DNA of 64,000 nucleotides from Deinococcus frigens DSM 12807 (GCF_000701425.1 NZ_JNIW01000003.1:1-64000); one strand, 5' to 3'. Counted from the first letter of the stretch, positions 36,539-47,813 are shown. The notes: generated by a model not told the origin, from the sequence alone. Numbers and translations are program-made.

Positions 36539-37651
36539 CTAGCGTCCGTTCTGTTGCAGGGTACGCTTGAGGAGCGTGACCTTCACGTCCACGCTCTTCT
36601 TGTTGCGCCACACGCGCAGGCCCACGGTCTGGCCGGGGCGTTTGGTGGCCACCAGCCGGGTCACGTCAAACGAATTCTGCACGCGCACGCCGTCCACCGC
36701 CACGATGATGTCGCCCAGCGGGGCCAGCAACTGATCGCTGCTGTTGCGCAGGCTGCCGCGCAGGCCCGCGCGGGCGGCGGCGCTTCCGGCAGGGACGTCC
36801 ATGACCAGCGCGCCCTCGGAACTGGACAACCCCGCCAACTGGCGCAGGGCCGGGGGCAGGGTGGACAGGTCGATCAGCGTCGCGCCCAGCGTGCCGCGCT
36901 GCGGAACCCCGATCTTTTCCAGATCGTCCAGACTCTGCTTGACCACGTCGCCGGGAATGGCGATGCCAATCACGCCGGGCACCAGATTGTTGGGGGCGGC
37001 GTTGGCGTCGGCCACGCCCACCACCAGCCCGCGCGAATCCAGGATCGGGCCACCGCTGTTGCCCTGCTGAATGCTGGCGGTGGTCATCAGGTACTCGCCG
37101 ATTTCCATGCCCAGGTTGTCGTTGCGCGGCACGTTGTCCGCCGTCGCCATCACGCTGAAGATGCCGGTGCTGACGAAGTTGGGAATTTTGAGGGGTGTGC
37201 CCATGGCCGTCAGCTTCTGGCCGGGAATCAGGCGGGCGCTGTTGCCAAAAGACAGCGTTTTGGGCGCGGTCACGCCGGTCACGCGCAGGATGGCGATGTC
37301 GATGCCAGGATCGACGCCCTCGATCCGGGCCGAGACCTTGCGCCCGTTGTACAGCGTGACGCTCAGCGAGTCCTGAAATTCGATGACATGGTAATTGGTC
37401 ACGATCAGGTCTTTCTTATAGAAAAACCCGGTGCCGGTCTCGATGGGATCGTCACCGGGCTGCAACTGATCGCGTTGCAGGCGGTTGTCGATCCGCACCA
37501 CCGCTTGCAGGGCGTTTTGCGTGACCTCCACGGTGTTGATCTCGTCGGGCGTGACCAGCGCGCGCTGGGCGCTGACCCGGCCCGAGACATACGCGCCAGC
37601 CACGGCTGCGCTCAGCAGCAGCGCGGCCCCCACAACGTGCGCGGCGTTCAC
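36539..37651 (-). CDS. HtrA/DegP-like trypsin-fold serine protease with PDZ domain
   Basis: A 370-residue envelope protease. Residues 5-24 form a signal anchor (HVVGAALLLSAAVAGAYVSG). The catalytic triad is His88 (VTNYHVIEF), Asp118 (GIDIAILRV) and Ser199 (IQQGNSGGP). One C-terminal PDZ domain (~255-355) contains GDIIVAVDGVRVQNS and PGQTVGLRVWR. Size and a single PDZ fit DegS/HhoB-like proteins. The start is GTG at 37651, overlapping the fmdB stop as GTGA, so the two are coupled. Role: stress-related protein quality control, inferred. Confidence 0.9.
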   Translation of the reverse strand: MNAAHVVGAALLLSAAVAGAYVSGRVSAQRALVTPDEINTVEVTQNALQAVVRIDNRLQRDQLQPGDDPIETGTGFFYKKDLIVTNYHVIEFQDSLSVTLYNGRKVSARIEGVDPGIDIAILRVTGVTAPKTLSFGNSARLIPGQKLTAMGTPLKIPNFVSTGIFSVMATADNVPRNDNLGMEIGEYLMTTASIQQGNSGGPILDSRGLVVGVADANAAPNNLVPGVIGIAIPGDVVKQSLDDLEKIGVPQRGTLGATLIDLSTLPPALRQLAGLSSSEGALVMDVPAGSAAARAGLRGSLRNSSDQLLAPLGDIIVAVDGVRVQNSFDVTRLVATKRPGQTVGLRVWRNKKSVDVKVTLLKRTLQQNGR

Positions 37652-37977
37652 CCCTCGCCGCCACCCTTGCTCTTGCTGGCTCCCTCACTTTTGCTGGCCC
37701 GCTCGCTTTTGCTACCCCGCTCGCTTTTGCCAGAGGAGCCGCCCTCAGCTTTGACCGCAGGCTTGCTCTCGCCGCTGCTGCCACCCTCGGATTTCTCGCG
37801 GGGGCGCGAGTCGTTGGCGTAAAAGCCGCTGCCCTTAAAGGCGATGCTGGGCCGCGCCAGCACGCGCTTGACCGGCACGCCCGTTTCAGGGTGGGCCGCG
37901 TAGGCGTCGTCGCGCATGCTCTGGCGCAACTCGTAAATTTCTCCGGTGTTGGTGTTCTTGTACAGGTAGGTGGGCAT
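37648..37977 (-). CDS. FmdB-family-like protein lacking the zinc Cys pairs
   Basis: A 109-residue protein. The N-terminus MPTYLYKNTNTGEIYELRQSM and later VPVKRVLARPSIAFKGSGFYANDS follow the FmdB small zinc-ribbon regulatory family, which usually begins MPTYEYRC. Here all Cys are missing. The C-terminal ~45 residues are low complexity, with 6-residue units such as KSERGS, KSERAS and KSEGAS from an 18-bp tandem DNA repeat. It is coupled to the downstream protease gene by a GTGA overlap. Function is unknown; metal binding is unlikely. Confidence 0.78.
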   Translation of the reverse strand: MPTYLYKNTNTGEIYELRQSMRDDAYAAHPETGVPVKRVLARPSIAFKGSGFYANDSRPREKSEGGSSGESKPAVKAEGGSSGKSERGSKSERASKSEGASKSKGGGEG

Positions 37978-38076
37978 GGGCAGGGGTTCCTTGGGGCGGG
38001 AAGACGGGACCGGGGGCAGATTGATCAGAACGCTGGGCCAGGTAGGGTTCAGTGCGGAGCGGCCTCTGATACGCGC

Positions 38077-38188
38077 AGCCGATCAGCTACAGGCAGGTAA
38101 GCACAGCCGAGTGAGCACAGGCAGGTAAGCACAGCCGAGTGAGCACAGGCGGGTAAGCACAACCGAGCAAGCACAGCCTAGCAAGCGC
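38077..38188. repeat. 14-bp minisatellite, eight units
   Basis: Eight head-to-tail 14-base units, e.g. CAGGCAGGTAAGCA and CAGCCGAGTGAGCA, alternate so that a 28-base super-period is almost perfect from 38091 on. It lies between the FmdB-like gene and the glmS ribozyme and has no coding frame. Confidence 0.92.
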
Positions 38189-38303
38189 AGCCGGGGACGG
38201 AAGGGACCTGTCTCACCCCAACCTCCTTACCCCCACCGGCCCCCCCCAGCGTACTCCCTGAGGCATCACAGCATCTTACTCACCAGAGGGAGCGGGGCGG
38301 TGT

Positions 38304-38309
38304 TATGAT
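38304..38309 (+). promoter_or_regulatory. Candidate -10 box upstream of the glmS ribozyme
   Basis: TATGAT, about 50 bases before the ribozyme cleavage site. No convincing -35 element is seen at normal spacing (TTACTC at 38276 is too far). Confidence 0.4.
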
Positions 38310-38358
38310 CTGGCGGCGAACCCTTCATATGCCGGGGCACTCGCAACACAACCGGGCA

Positions 38359-38525
38359 GCGCAAGGCCCAGCCACAGCAGCGGCTGGGATACGAGGTGGA
38401 GGTCAGCGAGCATTCTGCGGATGCCTCCAGGTGTGGGCGACACCTACCCGCCGCGTCTCCCTGAACAGGGGATGCGGGAAGTCCAGAGCGATAACCCCCG
38501 TGGCAACGCGGGCATAAGGCCGGAC
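38359..38525 (+). ncRNA. glmS ribozyme: glmS ribozyme (glucosamine-6-phosphate-activated self-cleaving riboswitch)
   Basis: The core matches the glmS ribozyme class. The expected cleavage point A|GCGC is at 38358/38359. Helix P1 is CCCAGCC/GGCTGGG (38367-38387). The invariant ACGAGG-x-GGAGGT segment is at 38391-38403, CGA at 38407-38409, and GCGGATGCCTCC at 38417-38428, followed by GGTGT. P3-like (38452-38479) and P4-like (CCCG...CGGG, ~38496-38513) hairpins follow. It lies 60-230 bases before glmS. When GlcN6P accumulates it would cut the mRNA and lower GlmS synthesis. The 3' boundary is approximate. Confidence 0.9.
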
Positions 38526-38588
38526 CCGCCACACACAATCAACCAGGCATCTGCGTTTCCCTGACCAGGGAGGCGGGCAGGAGTTCTT

Positions 38589-40409
<1,821 letters not shown>

Positions 40410-40653
40410 TTTAAGAAATTTTACGAGGAATGAGGGGCGGTAGAGTGGCTTCGCACGGACGCGCGGGGCCGTTCTCCTTCGCTTCTGCGCTGGCCCGTTC
40501 CTTCGGCGGAAGGCTGCATGCTGCCGCCATCTCAGCTCCCAGACCTCTGATCGCCTGAGCAGGGTCTTTGCTCCCACACTACGGAGTTGCTCCTCTCGAA
40601 TGCCGGTCAGCTCTGGCCTCTGGAGGGGCCACGGAAGGTTTCATCAGATGCCT

Positions 40654-40659
40654 TACACT
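40654..40659 (+). promoter_or_regulatory. -10 box of the O-antigen-ligase-like gene (leaderless)
   Basis: TACACT, five bases before GTG at 40665; the predicted transcript start is at the start codon. Confidence 0.55.
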
Positions 40660-40664
40660 GCCGC

Positions 40665-41855
40665 GTGAGTTCCCGCCCCCGCCCCTTCATGCCGCCCCGC
40701 CAGGTGAGCTGGCTGATCGCGCTGATCCCGGTGTTTCCGCCACTTTATCTGGCGGCCCTGGGCGCGCTGGGCCACCTGCGGACACTACCGCTGGCCGCGC
40801 GTCAGGTGCTGTTCTTCTTCGCCAGCACCCAACTGATCGCCGCGCTGTTCACCCCCCGTCCACTGCTGTCGCTGGGCCTGGCGGCAATCCGCACCCTGTT
40901 GATCCTGGCGATGATCGCGGCGGGGGTCTACCTGCGCGCGAGCCGCAATCTGAGCCCGCTGCTGTGGGGGCAACTGGCGATCTTTGTGACGGCGTGGGGC
41001 TACACCCTGACCACGCAGGGGCTGGCCGGCGTTCAGGAGCGGCTGGGCCACCCGTACTACTACGTGGTCTCGCTGGGGCTGGTGGCGGTGGTGGCGCTGT
41101 GGATCACGGTGTTCTGGCGGGCTGGCGGGTGGTGGCGCTGGCCCGCCGGGGGACTGGCGCTGGCCACCCTGCTGGCGGCGGGGAGCCGGGGACCGCTGCT
41201 GGCGCTGGGGGTGGGCAGCCTGGCCGCGCTGGCCTTTGCGGGCCGGGGGCGGCGCTGGTGGGCGCTGCTGCCCGGCGCGCTGGTGCTGGGCCTGGCCGCG
41301 CTGACCACCACGCTCGACATTCCTTTCAAACCCATCGAACGCCTGCTCAACGACCAGACCAGTGGGCGCGAATACATCTGGCGCGACGCCGCGCAGGGCT
41401 GGCAGACCTCGCCGCTGGGCGGTGTCGGGCCGTACCAGGGCGGCCCCTACCTGACGTACCTGTTCAAGGACGGCTGCCAGCTCACGCCTACCCTGGCCCG
41501 CAACGACATCGCCTGCCCCGAGGGGCTGGGCCGCTGGTCGAGCGTGTGGCTGATCGCCCACAACGCCTGGCTGCACTGGCTGCTGGAAACCGGCGTCATC
41601 GGGACCCTGGGACTGGTGGCCGTGATGGGGTACGCGTTATGGCGGGCAGCGCTGCTGGGTGACGCGCTGACCACCGCCGTCCTGTACGGTTTCACGGCCA
41701 TGAACGTGGTGGATGTGGTGATCGCGCTGCCCAGCCAGCATTTCGCAGAGTTGTGGTGGGCGGCGGTGGGACTTAGCCTGCTGCCGCGCCCCGTCCCGGA
41801 GCCAGCCGGAGCCAGCGCCATAGCCCGGTCAGGACAAGCAGCGCCGCCAGTGTAG
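40665..41855 (+). CDS. O-antigen ligase / Wzy_C-family membrane protein
   Basis: A 396-residue protein with about ten spans, starting at the leaderless GTG at 40665. The Wzy_C/WaaL signature is in the loop near 235-300: [28 protein letters not shown] and later [20 protein letters not shown], holding the conserved Arg and His of polymer ligases. It would join or polymerise surface glycan on the outer face. It faces the polysaccharide operon convergently and overlaps its last gene by 83 bases. It follows glmS, which supplies amino-sugar precursor. Confidence 0.85.
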   Translation: MSSRPRPFMPPRQVSWLIALIPVFPPLYLAALGALGHLRTLPLAARQVLFFFASTQLIAALFTPRPLLSLGLAAIRTLLILAMIAAGVYLRASRNLSPLLWGQLAIFVTAWGYTLTTQGLAGVQERLGHPYYYVVSLGLVAVVALWITVFWRAGGWWRWPAGGLALATLLAAGSRGPLLALGVGSLAALAFAGRGRRWWALLPGALVLGLAALTTTLDIPFKPIERLLNDQTSGREYIWRDAAQGWQTSPLGGVGPYQGGPYLTYLFKDGCQLTPTLARNDIACPEGLGRWSSVWLIAHNAWLHWLLETGVIGTLGLVAVMGYALWRAALLGDALTTAVLYGFTAMNVVDVVIALPSQHFAELWWAAVGLSLLPRPVPEPAGASAIARSGQAAPPV

Positions 41856-42735
41856 CCCCGCCCGTCTGCGCCCCGTAATCCGGGTTAGCGATGAGAACCA
41901 CCACCTGCGGGAGATAGAGAAAAGCGCAGTCCTGCCCAGCTTCAGCGTGGCCAGATTCCCCTTTCTCCGCCGACATCCGCTTCAGACAGTCCACTTCCAC
42001 GGTCAAGGACTGGGTTTTCGGTTGCCCTAACACTGAGACAGCGGGCGAGACTGCATGTGAGCTGTCGCCGCTCTGAACGTCCAGCACCTCGCCCCCGCCG
42101 CGCGTGGTCACGCGGAAGGGCTGTGATGCGTAGATCAACAGACTGGCACTCAGCACCTCGCCCTGGCCCGGCGTCCAGGACAACTCGAACGCTTTCTCCG
42201 GGAGCCGCCGCACGAAACTGGTGCCGTCGAAGAACAGCGGACCAGCGCCGGTGATCTTCAGCGGACTGTCGGGGGCGTCCAGCCACCAGCGCTGCGCCCC
42301 CAGCCCCGCGTCCTGCCGGGCCGTGACCCCCTGACTGGGAAGCTGGCCCAGCCGGGTCCAGTACTGACTGAGCGGCGCAGCACACGGCTGAGCCTGACAG
42401 CGGTACTCCAGCGTGAAGCGGTGCGCGCCCGCAGAGACGAACGCCCCGGTCACGACATTGGGAATGAACTGGCCTGCCGGAAAGGTCGTCTGGTCCAGCA
42501 CGCGTCCGTTCAACTTCAGGATCCCGGTCACGTCGCTGGAGGGAGAATAGAGCTGGTATTCCAACTGGACAAACTGTTTGCTGCGGGCCGTGAAATCAAC
42601 GGTGCTGAAGGGCGCGGTGGGCGTGCGAAAAAAATTCACGCCGTCGAAGCGCGGTGCCGAGAGACCCGCCAGGCTCACGTTCGGCGGCACTGCCGTCCTC
42701 AGGTCAGACCGCTGAAAACTCGAGGCTTCAGCCAC
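41773..42735 (-). CDS. Hypothetical tail-anchored protein, last gene of the polysaccharide operon
   Basis: A 320-residue protein of unknown family. It is mostly beta-rich ([43 protein letters not shown]) with a predicted C-terminal span ([18 protein letters not shown], ~292-309) and a basic end. GTG at 42735 overlaps the rmlD stop by eight bases (GTGGCTGA), so it is translationally coupled to the operon. Its last 83 bases are antisense to the ligase-like gene. Four Cys might form disulphides. It may be an exported carbohydrate-binding or modification protein; there is no clear signal peptide. Confidence 0.65.
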   Translation of the reverse strand: MAEASSFQRSDLRTAVPPNVSLAGLSAPRFDGVNFFRTPTAPFSTVDFTARSKQFVQLEYQLYSPSSDVTGILKLNGRVLDQTTFPAGQFIPNVVTGAFVSAGAHRFTLEYRCQAQPCAAPLSQYWTRLGQLPSQGVTARQDAGLGAQRWWLDAPDSPLKITGAGPLFFDGTSFVRRLPEKAFELSWTPGQGEVLSASLLIYASQPFRVTTRGGGEVLDVQSGDSSHAVSPAVSVLGQPKTQSLTVEVDCLKRMSAEKGESGHAEAGQDCAFLYLPQVVVLIANPDYGAQTGGATLAALLVLTGLWRWLRLAPGRGAAAG

Positions 42736-43477
42736 GGACAGATGCGGCGAGCAGTTGTGGGCGCAGGCGGTCCCAGCGCTCGGTGTTCAGGCTCACGTCC
42801 CCCGGCAGGGTGACGTCTGCCGAGGCCCGCGTGCCTTCCTGCACCCCAGGCCTGCGCCGCCGCGCCAGCTCGTAGACGCTCTTGCGACCGGTGACGATAT
42901 GCAGCACTGCATCCTCAATTTCGCAGGCATGGCGCACGGCCAGCGCAACCTCAGGCGCGATGATGTCCACGTAATCCTGCCCGGTAAACACGTCGCTGTA
43001 GGCCACCGGATACTGGAACTCGCGCGGGCGAAAGCTGGTGCGAATGATCAGGTGCCTTGCGGCGGCGCGGGCCGCTTCCTCGGCCACCAGCTTGCTCAGG
43101 GCGTAGAAGTTGACAGGCGGGCCGGGCGTGTCGTCCTCGCGGTAGTTGCCGGACTCGCCGCTGAACACGTAATCGGTGCTGATCTGGACCAGCTTCGCGC
43201 CCGCCGCGTTGGCCGCCCGCACCATGTGGCGGGTCCCCCCGACATTCACCGCCCAGCACCGCTCCCGCTGCCGCTCTGCGCCGCCCACATCGGTGTAGGC
43301 CGCCGCGTGAATGATCACGCCGGGGCGTTCGCGGCGGACCACTTCCCGGACCTGCGCGCCGTCGGTGATGTCCAGTTCCGCCGAGCTGGGGGCCACGACC
43401 TCGGCCCCCAGGTCCGGCAGCAGGGCGCGCAGTTCGGTTCCCAGCCGCCCTCCACCCCCGGTCAGCAGAACCTTCAC
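42728..43477 (-). CDS. rmlD: dTDP-4-dehydrorhamnose reductase
   Basis: A 249-residue RmlD, the last step of dTDP-L-rhamnose synthesis. The Rossmann motif [21 protein letters not shown] opens the protein. VIIHAAAYTDVGGAE, LVQISTDYVFSGE and FYALSKLVAEEAA give the Ser/Thr-Tyr-Lys catalytic set. The GTG at 43477 overlaps the rmlC stop (GTGA). It is slightly shorter than typical RmlD (~290), with a reduced C-terminal substrate region. Confidence 0.88.
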   Translation of the reverse strand: MKVLLTGGGGRLGTELRALLPDLGAEVVAPSSAELDITDGAQVREVVRRERPGVIIHAAAYTDVGGAERQRERCWAVNVGGTRHMVRAANAAGAKLVQISTDYVFSGESGNYREDDTPGPPVNFYALSKLVAEEAARAAARHLIIRTSFRPREFQYPVAYSDVFTGQDYVDIIAPEVALAVRHACEIEDAVLHIVTGRKSVYELARRRRPGVQEGTRASADVTLPGDVSLNTERWDRLRPQLLAASVRG

Positions 43478-44028
43478 CCCCGGTCCTCGGCCCACAGTTC
43501 GGCCCCGAAAAAGTCCCAGGGCAGGCGGCCCTCGTTGGGGTCTGTCAGGTTAAATTGTGCGTCCATCGTGTACAGCAGCGTCGCACCTTCCGGCCCCGCC
43601 TGATACCCGTGCGCCACGCCACTGGGGATATGCACCAGCGTGGGCTGCTCGCCGCTCAGCACCAGCTTGCGCTTCACCCCCAGGGTTGCGCCGCCCTCAC
43701 GGCAGTCGACCAGCCAGACCACCAGTTGCCCGCTCAACACGCACCACAGCTCGTTCTGCTCGCCCTTGACGTGAATATGAAAGGCGTTGACACGCGCAGC
43801 AGCGGCCCACGACACGCTGATCTGGTGCGGGGTGAGCGGGCCGGGCAACCCCTGCACACCCGCCTCGTCCAGGCGCAGGTATTCCATGAACGCGCCGTTC
43901 TCGCTGCGGTTCTTTTTCAGGGCGTGGACCCACACCCCATCGATCTGCGGCGCAGCCGGGTAGCTCTCGAAAGTCAGGGCGGCGGCGTAATCGGGGGCCA
44001 GCGGAATGCGGAGGTCTGGTGTGGTCAT
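43474..44028 (-). CDS. rmlC: dTDP-4-dehydrorhamnose 3,5-epimerase
   Basis: A 184-residue cupin-fold epimerase. The segment [32 protein letters not shown] is divergent at the N-terminus but keeps the [38 protein letters not shown] core with the catalytic His, and [16 protein letters not shown] near the end. The ATG at 44028 overlaps the rmlA stop (ATGA). The call is supported strongly by its place between rmlA and rmlD. Confidence 0.88.
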   Translation of the reverse strand: MTTPDLRIPLAPDYAAALTFESYPAAPQIDGVWVHALKKNRSENGAFMEYLRLDEAGVQGLPGPLTPHQISVSWAAAARVNAFHIHVKGEQNELWCVLSGQLVVWLVDCREGGATLGVKRKLVLSGEQPTLVHIPSGVAHGYQAGPEGATLLYTMDAQFNLTDPNEGRLPWDFFGAELWAEDRG

Positions 44029-44924
44029 GCGTGGTGGGTTTCCTTGCTGATCTTGAGAAGATACTGACCGTACCGGTTCTTGGCGAGTTTGTGCGCCTGC
44101 TCCAGCAGCATCTCGGTGCTGATCCAGCCGCTGCGCCACGCGGTCTCCTCGGGCGAGGCCACCTTGAGGCCCTGACGGTGTTCGATGGTCTGGATAAAGG
44201 AACTGGCTTCCAGCAGGCTCTCGTGCGTGCCGGTGTCCAGCCAGGCAAAGCCCCGGCGCATCAGTTGCACGTCCAGCAGCCCCGAGTTCAGGTAGTGGGT
44301 GTTCACGTCCGTGATCTCCAGTTCGCCGCGCGCCGAGGGCTGAATCCCCTTGACCACTTCCACAATGTTCTGGTCGTAAAAATACAGACCCGTGACGGCG
44401 AAGTCCGATCTGGGCCGGGCGGGTTTTTCCTCAATAGACAAGGCACGGCCCGTTTCGTCGAAGTCCACCACGCCGTAACGTTCGGGATCGCTGACCTGGT
44501 AGGCGAACACGGTCGCCCCCTCGGTCTTTTGCCCGGCGGCGTTCATCAGGTCCGACAGATCATTGCCGTAAAAGATATTGTCTCCCAGGATCAGCGCACT
44601 GTCGTGGCCGCACACGAAGTCCTCGCCGATCAGGAAGGCTTGGGCCAGTCCCTCGGGCTTGAGCTGCACGGCGTACTCCAGCGTCAGGCCCCACTGCGAG
44701 CCGTCGCCCAGCAGTTGCTGAAAACGGGGGGTGTCCTCGGGCGTGGAGATCACCAGAATCTCGCGCATGCCGCCCAGCATCAGGGTGGTCAGCGGGTAAT
44801 AGATCATCGGCTTGTCATAGACGGGGAGCAATTGCTTGCTAACCGCCAGCGTCGCCGGATACAGCCGCGTGCCGCTGCCCCCGGCCAGGATGATGCCCCG
44901 ACGATTGGAGGGAGGTGCGGTCAC
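44025..44924 (-). CDS. rmlA: Glucose-1-phosphate thymidylyltransferase
   Basis: A 299-residue nucleotidyltransferase joining dTTP and glucose-1-phosphate. [16 protein letters not shown] (residues ~10-25) with the signature Arg, [28 protein letters not shown] and [13 protein letters not shown] are all RmlA hallmarks. The start is GTG at 44924 overlapping the rmlB stop (GTGA). The short C-terminal extension ([16 protein letters not shown]) is normal. Confidence 0.95.
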   Translation of the reverse strand: MTAPPSNRRGIILAGGSGTRLYPATLAVSKQLLPVYDKPMIYYPLTTLMLGGMREILVISTPEDTPRFQQLLGDGSQWGLTLEYAVQLKPEGLAQAFLIGEDFVCGHDSALILGDNIFYGNDLSDLMNAAGQKTEGATVFAYQVSDPERYGVVDFDETGRALSIEEKPARPRSDFAVTGLYFYDQNIVEVVKGIQPSARGELEITDVNTHYLNSGLLDVQLMRRGFAWLDTGTHESLLEASSFIQTIEHRQGLKVASPEETAWRSGWISTEMLLEQAHKLAKNRYGQYLLKISKETHHA

Positions 44925-45955
44925 TGCCGCGCCCCGGCCAGCCGCTCGGCGTACTGCTTTTCGTAGTACTCGCGGAATTCGCCGCTACGGATCGGCTCCC
45001 ACCACGCGCGGTTCGCGGCGTACCATTTCGCGGCCTCAGCCACCGCTTCTTTCGGATCGTATTTGGGCTGCCAGCCCAGACTTTTCAGCTTATCCACGTT
45101 CATGCTGTAGCGCCGATCATGGCCGGGCCGGTCAGTGACGTGCCGGACCAGATCGTGCGACTTGCCCAGCGTGTCCAGCACGATGTCCACCATCTCCAGA
45201 TTGGTCATCTCGCGCCCGGTGCCGACGTTGTAGACCTCACCGATCTCGCCCCGCAGCAGCACAGTCTCGATTCCGGTGCAGTGGTCATGCACGTGGGCGT
45301 AGTCGCGCATCTGGAGACCGTCGCCGTAGACCGGAATAGCCTCGTCCAGAATGGCGTTGGTGGAGAACAGCGGCACCGCCTTTTCGGGGTACTGGTACGG
45401 CCCCACGTTGTTGGCCCCGCGCGTGATGGTCACGGGCAGACCGTAGGTGATGGCATACGCCTGCACCAGTTGATCGGCGGCGGCTTTGCTGGCAGCGTAT
45501 GGGCTGCGCGGCGCGAGTTCGTCGGTTTCCACGCTCTGATGATCGTCGCGGATATGCCCATATACCTCGTCGGTGCTGATGTGGTGCAGGCGGATACCCA
45601 GTTCGCGGGCCACTTCCAGCAGCACGTGGGTGCCGCGTACGTTGGTGTCGGTAAAGATTAGCGGCCCCAGAATGCTCTGGTCCACATGGGTTTCGGCGGC
45701 AAAATTGACGATCAGGTTCACACCTTCCCGCTGGCAGGTGGCCCGCACCAGGGCTTGATCGCCGATGTCGCCCACCACCAGTTTCAGGCGGGGGTCTGCC
45801 CACAGGTCCGCCAGATTTTCCTTGCGGCCCGCGTAGGTCAGCTTATCAAAGACCACTATGCGGCTGCCCGGGTGCTGAGACAACCAGTAGCGCACGAAGT
45901 TGCTGCCGATGAAGCCGCAGCCCCCGGTGACGAGTAAAGTCATTTCATCATTCAT
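44921..45955 (-). CDS. rmlB: dTDP-glucose 4,6-dehydratase
   Basis: A 344-residue extended SDR starting at the ATG at 45955 with an AAGGAG site. [20 protein letters not shown] binds NAD (~6-25). [20 protein letters not shown] and [14 protein letters not shown] carry the catalytic Thr-Asp-Glu and Tyr-x3-Lys. [18 protein letters not shown] is characteristic of RmlB. It is the first of the four rml genes, 11 bases after the glycosyltransferase gene, and makes dTDP-4-keto-6-deoxyglucose. Confidence 0.95.
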   Translation of the reverse strand: MNDEMTLLVTGGCGFIGSNFVRYWLSQHPGSRIVVFDKLTYAGRKENLADLWADPRLKLVVGDIGDQALVRATCQREGVNLIVNFAAETHVDQSILGPLIFTDTNVRGTHVLLEVARELGIRLHHISTDEVYGHIRDDHQSVETDELAPRSPYAASKAAADQLVQAYAITYGLPVTITRGANNVGPYQYPEKAVPLFSTNAILDEAIPVYGDGLQMRDYAHVHDHCTGIETVLLRGEIGEVYNVGTGREMTNLEMVDIVLDTLGKSHDLVRHVTDRPGHDRRYSMNVDKLKSLGWQPKYDPKEAVAEAAKWYAANRAWWEPIRSGEFREYYEKQYAERLAGARQ

Positions 45956-45966
45956 TTCTTCTCCTT

Positions 45967-46890
45967 CTAATCCCAATGGTAACTGTGCATGCTCAGTTTC
46001 TTTTTCAGAGGCAGAGGCAACAGGTGGTGGCGTTTGCCCAGTTGAAAGGCACTGAACTTGGCCGCCGCCTCCGCGATCACCAGCGGAATGAGGTCGGCCC
46101 GCCGGTGCCGCAGCACGTACCGCAGTTGTTCGCGTACAAAGCGCAGGCCCTCGCCCCCCACCTTTGCCCCGGCCAGCTCCGGCCCCGCCCCCGCAAAAAA
46201 GGCCCCGACATCGAAGTTGCGGCGGAACTGCTGGGCCAGGGTGTAATCGTGCGAGTGGACCACCTGCGCCCCCGCCACATATTCGATGGCGTGCCCGGCG
46301 CGCAGCAATTTGGCCGCCAGGGTCATGTCCTCGTTCATGATGATGTGTTCCGGGAAACCGCCCACTTCCCAGAACACGTCTGCGCACACCGCCGAACAGA
46401 CATTCGAGAAGAAGAACGCCTTGACGCCCAGTTCGGGTATATCGGCCTCGGTACGCCGCCTGCTGTGGCTTGGATAGTTAAAGTACCGCGAGAACTGTTC
46501 CAGCAACGACGCCTCTGGCCGGGGCAATTGTCGGGCAAAGGTTGCCACGGCCTGACCGGACACGATGGGCGCGGTCAAGGCTTCCAGCCAGCGGTCATCG
46601 GCGGGAATGGCGTCCTGGGTCATGAAGACCAGAATCTGCGCGCCCTGTTCGGTAGCTAAGCGTGCGCCTAAATTGCGGGTGCCGCCGTGGTCAAAGGTGT
46701 TGCGATCAATTGCTCTTACGCCAAAACCACATCCCTGCCACAGCTCAGGGCTGCCATCCTGAGACACAGAATCAAGAATGAAAACCTGTTGAGAAGACAG
46801 ATGCCGCTGCCTGAAACTGGACGCCAACTTGGAAACGTAGCGAGACGCATTTAGGGCTGGGACAATCACTGCCAATGCAGGAGACGTCAT
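45967..46890 (-). CDS. GT2-family glycosyltransferase (rhamnosyltransferase-like)
   Basis: A 307-residue GT-A enzyme. The N-terminus LAVIVPALNASRYVSKLASSF, the nucleotide-binding region VFILDSVSQDGS, VFMTQDAIPADDRWLEAL (DxD-like TQDA) and VGGFPEHIIMNEDMTLAAKLL with the catalytic acid resemble rhamnosyltransferases. It lies directly before rmlB, consistent with dTDP-rhamnose as donor. G+C content is high, unlike the next four genes. The ATG overlaps the preceding stop as ATGA. Confidence 0.88.
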   Translation of the reverse strand: MTSPALAVIVPALNASRYVSKLASSFRQRHLSSQQVFILDSVSQDGSPELWQGCGFGVRAIDRNTFDHGGTRNLGARLATEQGAQILVFMTQDAIPADDRWLEALTAPIVSGQAVATFARQLPRPEASLLEQFSRYFNYPSHSRRRTEADIPELGVKAFFFSNVCSAVCADVFWEVGGFPEHIIMNEDMTLAAKLLRAGHAIEYVAGAQVVHSHDYTLAQQFRRNFDVGAFFAGAGPELAGAKVGGEGLRFVREQLRYVLRHRRADLIPLVIAEAAAKFSAFQLGKRHHLLPLPLKKKLSMHSYHWD

Positions 46891-47813
46891 ATCAAGCCCA
46901 CCCAGGCCAGATTGCGGAGCGTACCAACCTTAAAAAACCGTTCTCGCACAATGGTTTGACGTCGCTGCCAGTAATTCATATCTGGCAACTGTGCGTAGCG
47001 TGCGGCTTGGGCCGCGTGACGCGATGTTGGAAAATTCTCAGCGAAAACCGCCGCCTGTGCGGCGGTTAAATTCAGACTTGTTTGCATTTCTCCGAACATA
47101 CTTAACTTTGAAGCGATATAGCGGGCGTCGAAGCGTTTTGCGCCAACCGCATTGTTGTTGTGCTGGCGGTACAAAATGGTTGCCTCAGGAATCCAAATGA
47201 TTTTCCCAAAAGAGCAAGCAACTAAGGCTAGCCACCAATCATGCATGATGGCCTCCCGTGGAATAGGCATAGATTTGTTTATTAGAGCACGGTTAACAAG
47301 CATAGAGCATCCAGTAACTACATTTTGCGTCAAGATTAAGTTGAACTGATCTCCCCATTCAGGATTGAGGTGTTGATAGTTCCAAAACGATTTATCCATT
47401 AAGTTTCCATGGGCATCTATGACACATAGATCACTATGGGCCAGCAAAGGCATGTCATTACCATATACGCTCTCGTAAAAATGCATCGCTTTCAAAAGAC
47501 ATGCAATCTTGTCTGGAAGCCAGATATCGTCTTGATCGGAACAAAGTACATAATCTGCTTCAGAATTCTCTAGTAGAAATGAAAAATTCTGACTCGCTCC
47601 GCCAAGAGAGTGGTGTGAAATCACTTTAAATCTCTCCTCTTCCAGTGTGTATTTCTGTAGTATTACCTCGGTGGTGTCACTCGACCCATCGTCATGGCAG
47701 AGAATGCCACAGGTAACAGTTTGGGTTAATAGACTTTGAATCTGTTCGTGCAAGTATCTCTCGCCGTTGTATGTCGCCAGCACAATATCAATTTTTTCAG
47801 ATGTCTCAATCAT
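46887..47813 (-). CDS. GT2-family glycosyltransferase
   Basis: A 308-residue GT-A glycosyltransferase: DIVLATYNGERYLHEQIQSLLTQ at the N-terminus, GILCHDDGSSDTTEVIL, YVLCSDQDDIWLPDKI with the DQDD metal/nucleotide motif, and DKSFWNYQHLN. It resembles rhamnosyl- and galactofuranosyltransferases. Sugar specificity is not deducible. Composition is A+T-richer than the flanking rml genes. Its start overlaps the wzy stop by eight bases. Confidence 0.88.
   Translation of the reverse strand: MIETSEKIDIVLATYNGERYLHEQIQSLLTQTVTCGILCHDDGSSDTTEVILQKYTLEEERFKVISHHSLGGASQNFSFLLENSEADYVLCSDQDDIWLPDKIACLLKAMHFYESVYGNDMPLLAHSDLCVIDAHGNLMDKSFWNYQHLNPEWGDQFNLILTQNVVTGCSMLVNRALINKSMPIPREAIMHDWWLALVACSFGKIIWIPEATILYRQHNNNAVGAKRFDARYIASKLSMFGEMQTSLNLTAAQAAVFAENFPTSRHAAQAARYAQLPDMNYWQRRQTIVRERFFKVGTLRNLAWVGLI

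Noticed and set aside
38077..38188. CRISPR array
   Set aside because: Units are 14 bases, contiguous and without unique spacers; it is a minisatellite. No cas gene was seen anywhere in the window.
40648..40668. Six-codon frame (MPYTAA) overlapping the start of the ligase-like gene
   Set aside because: It spans the -10 box, so it would not be in a leaderless transcript; a chance frame is more likely.
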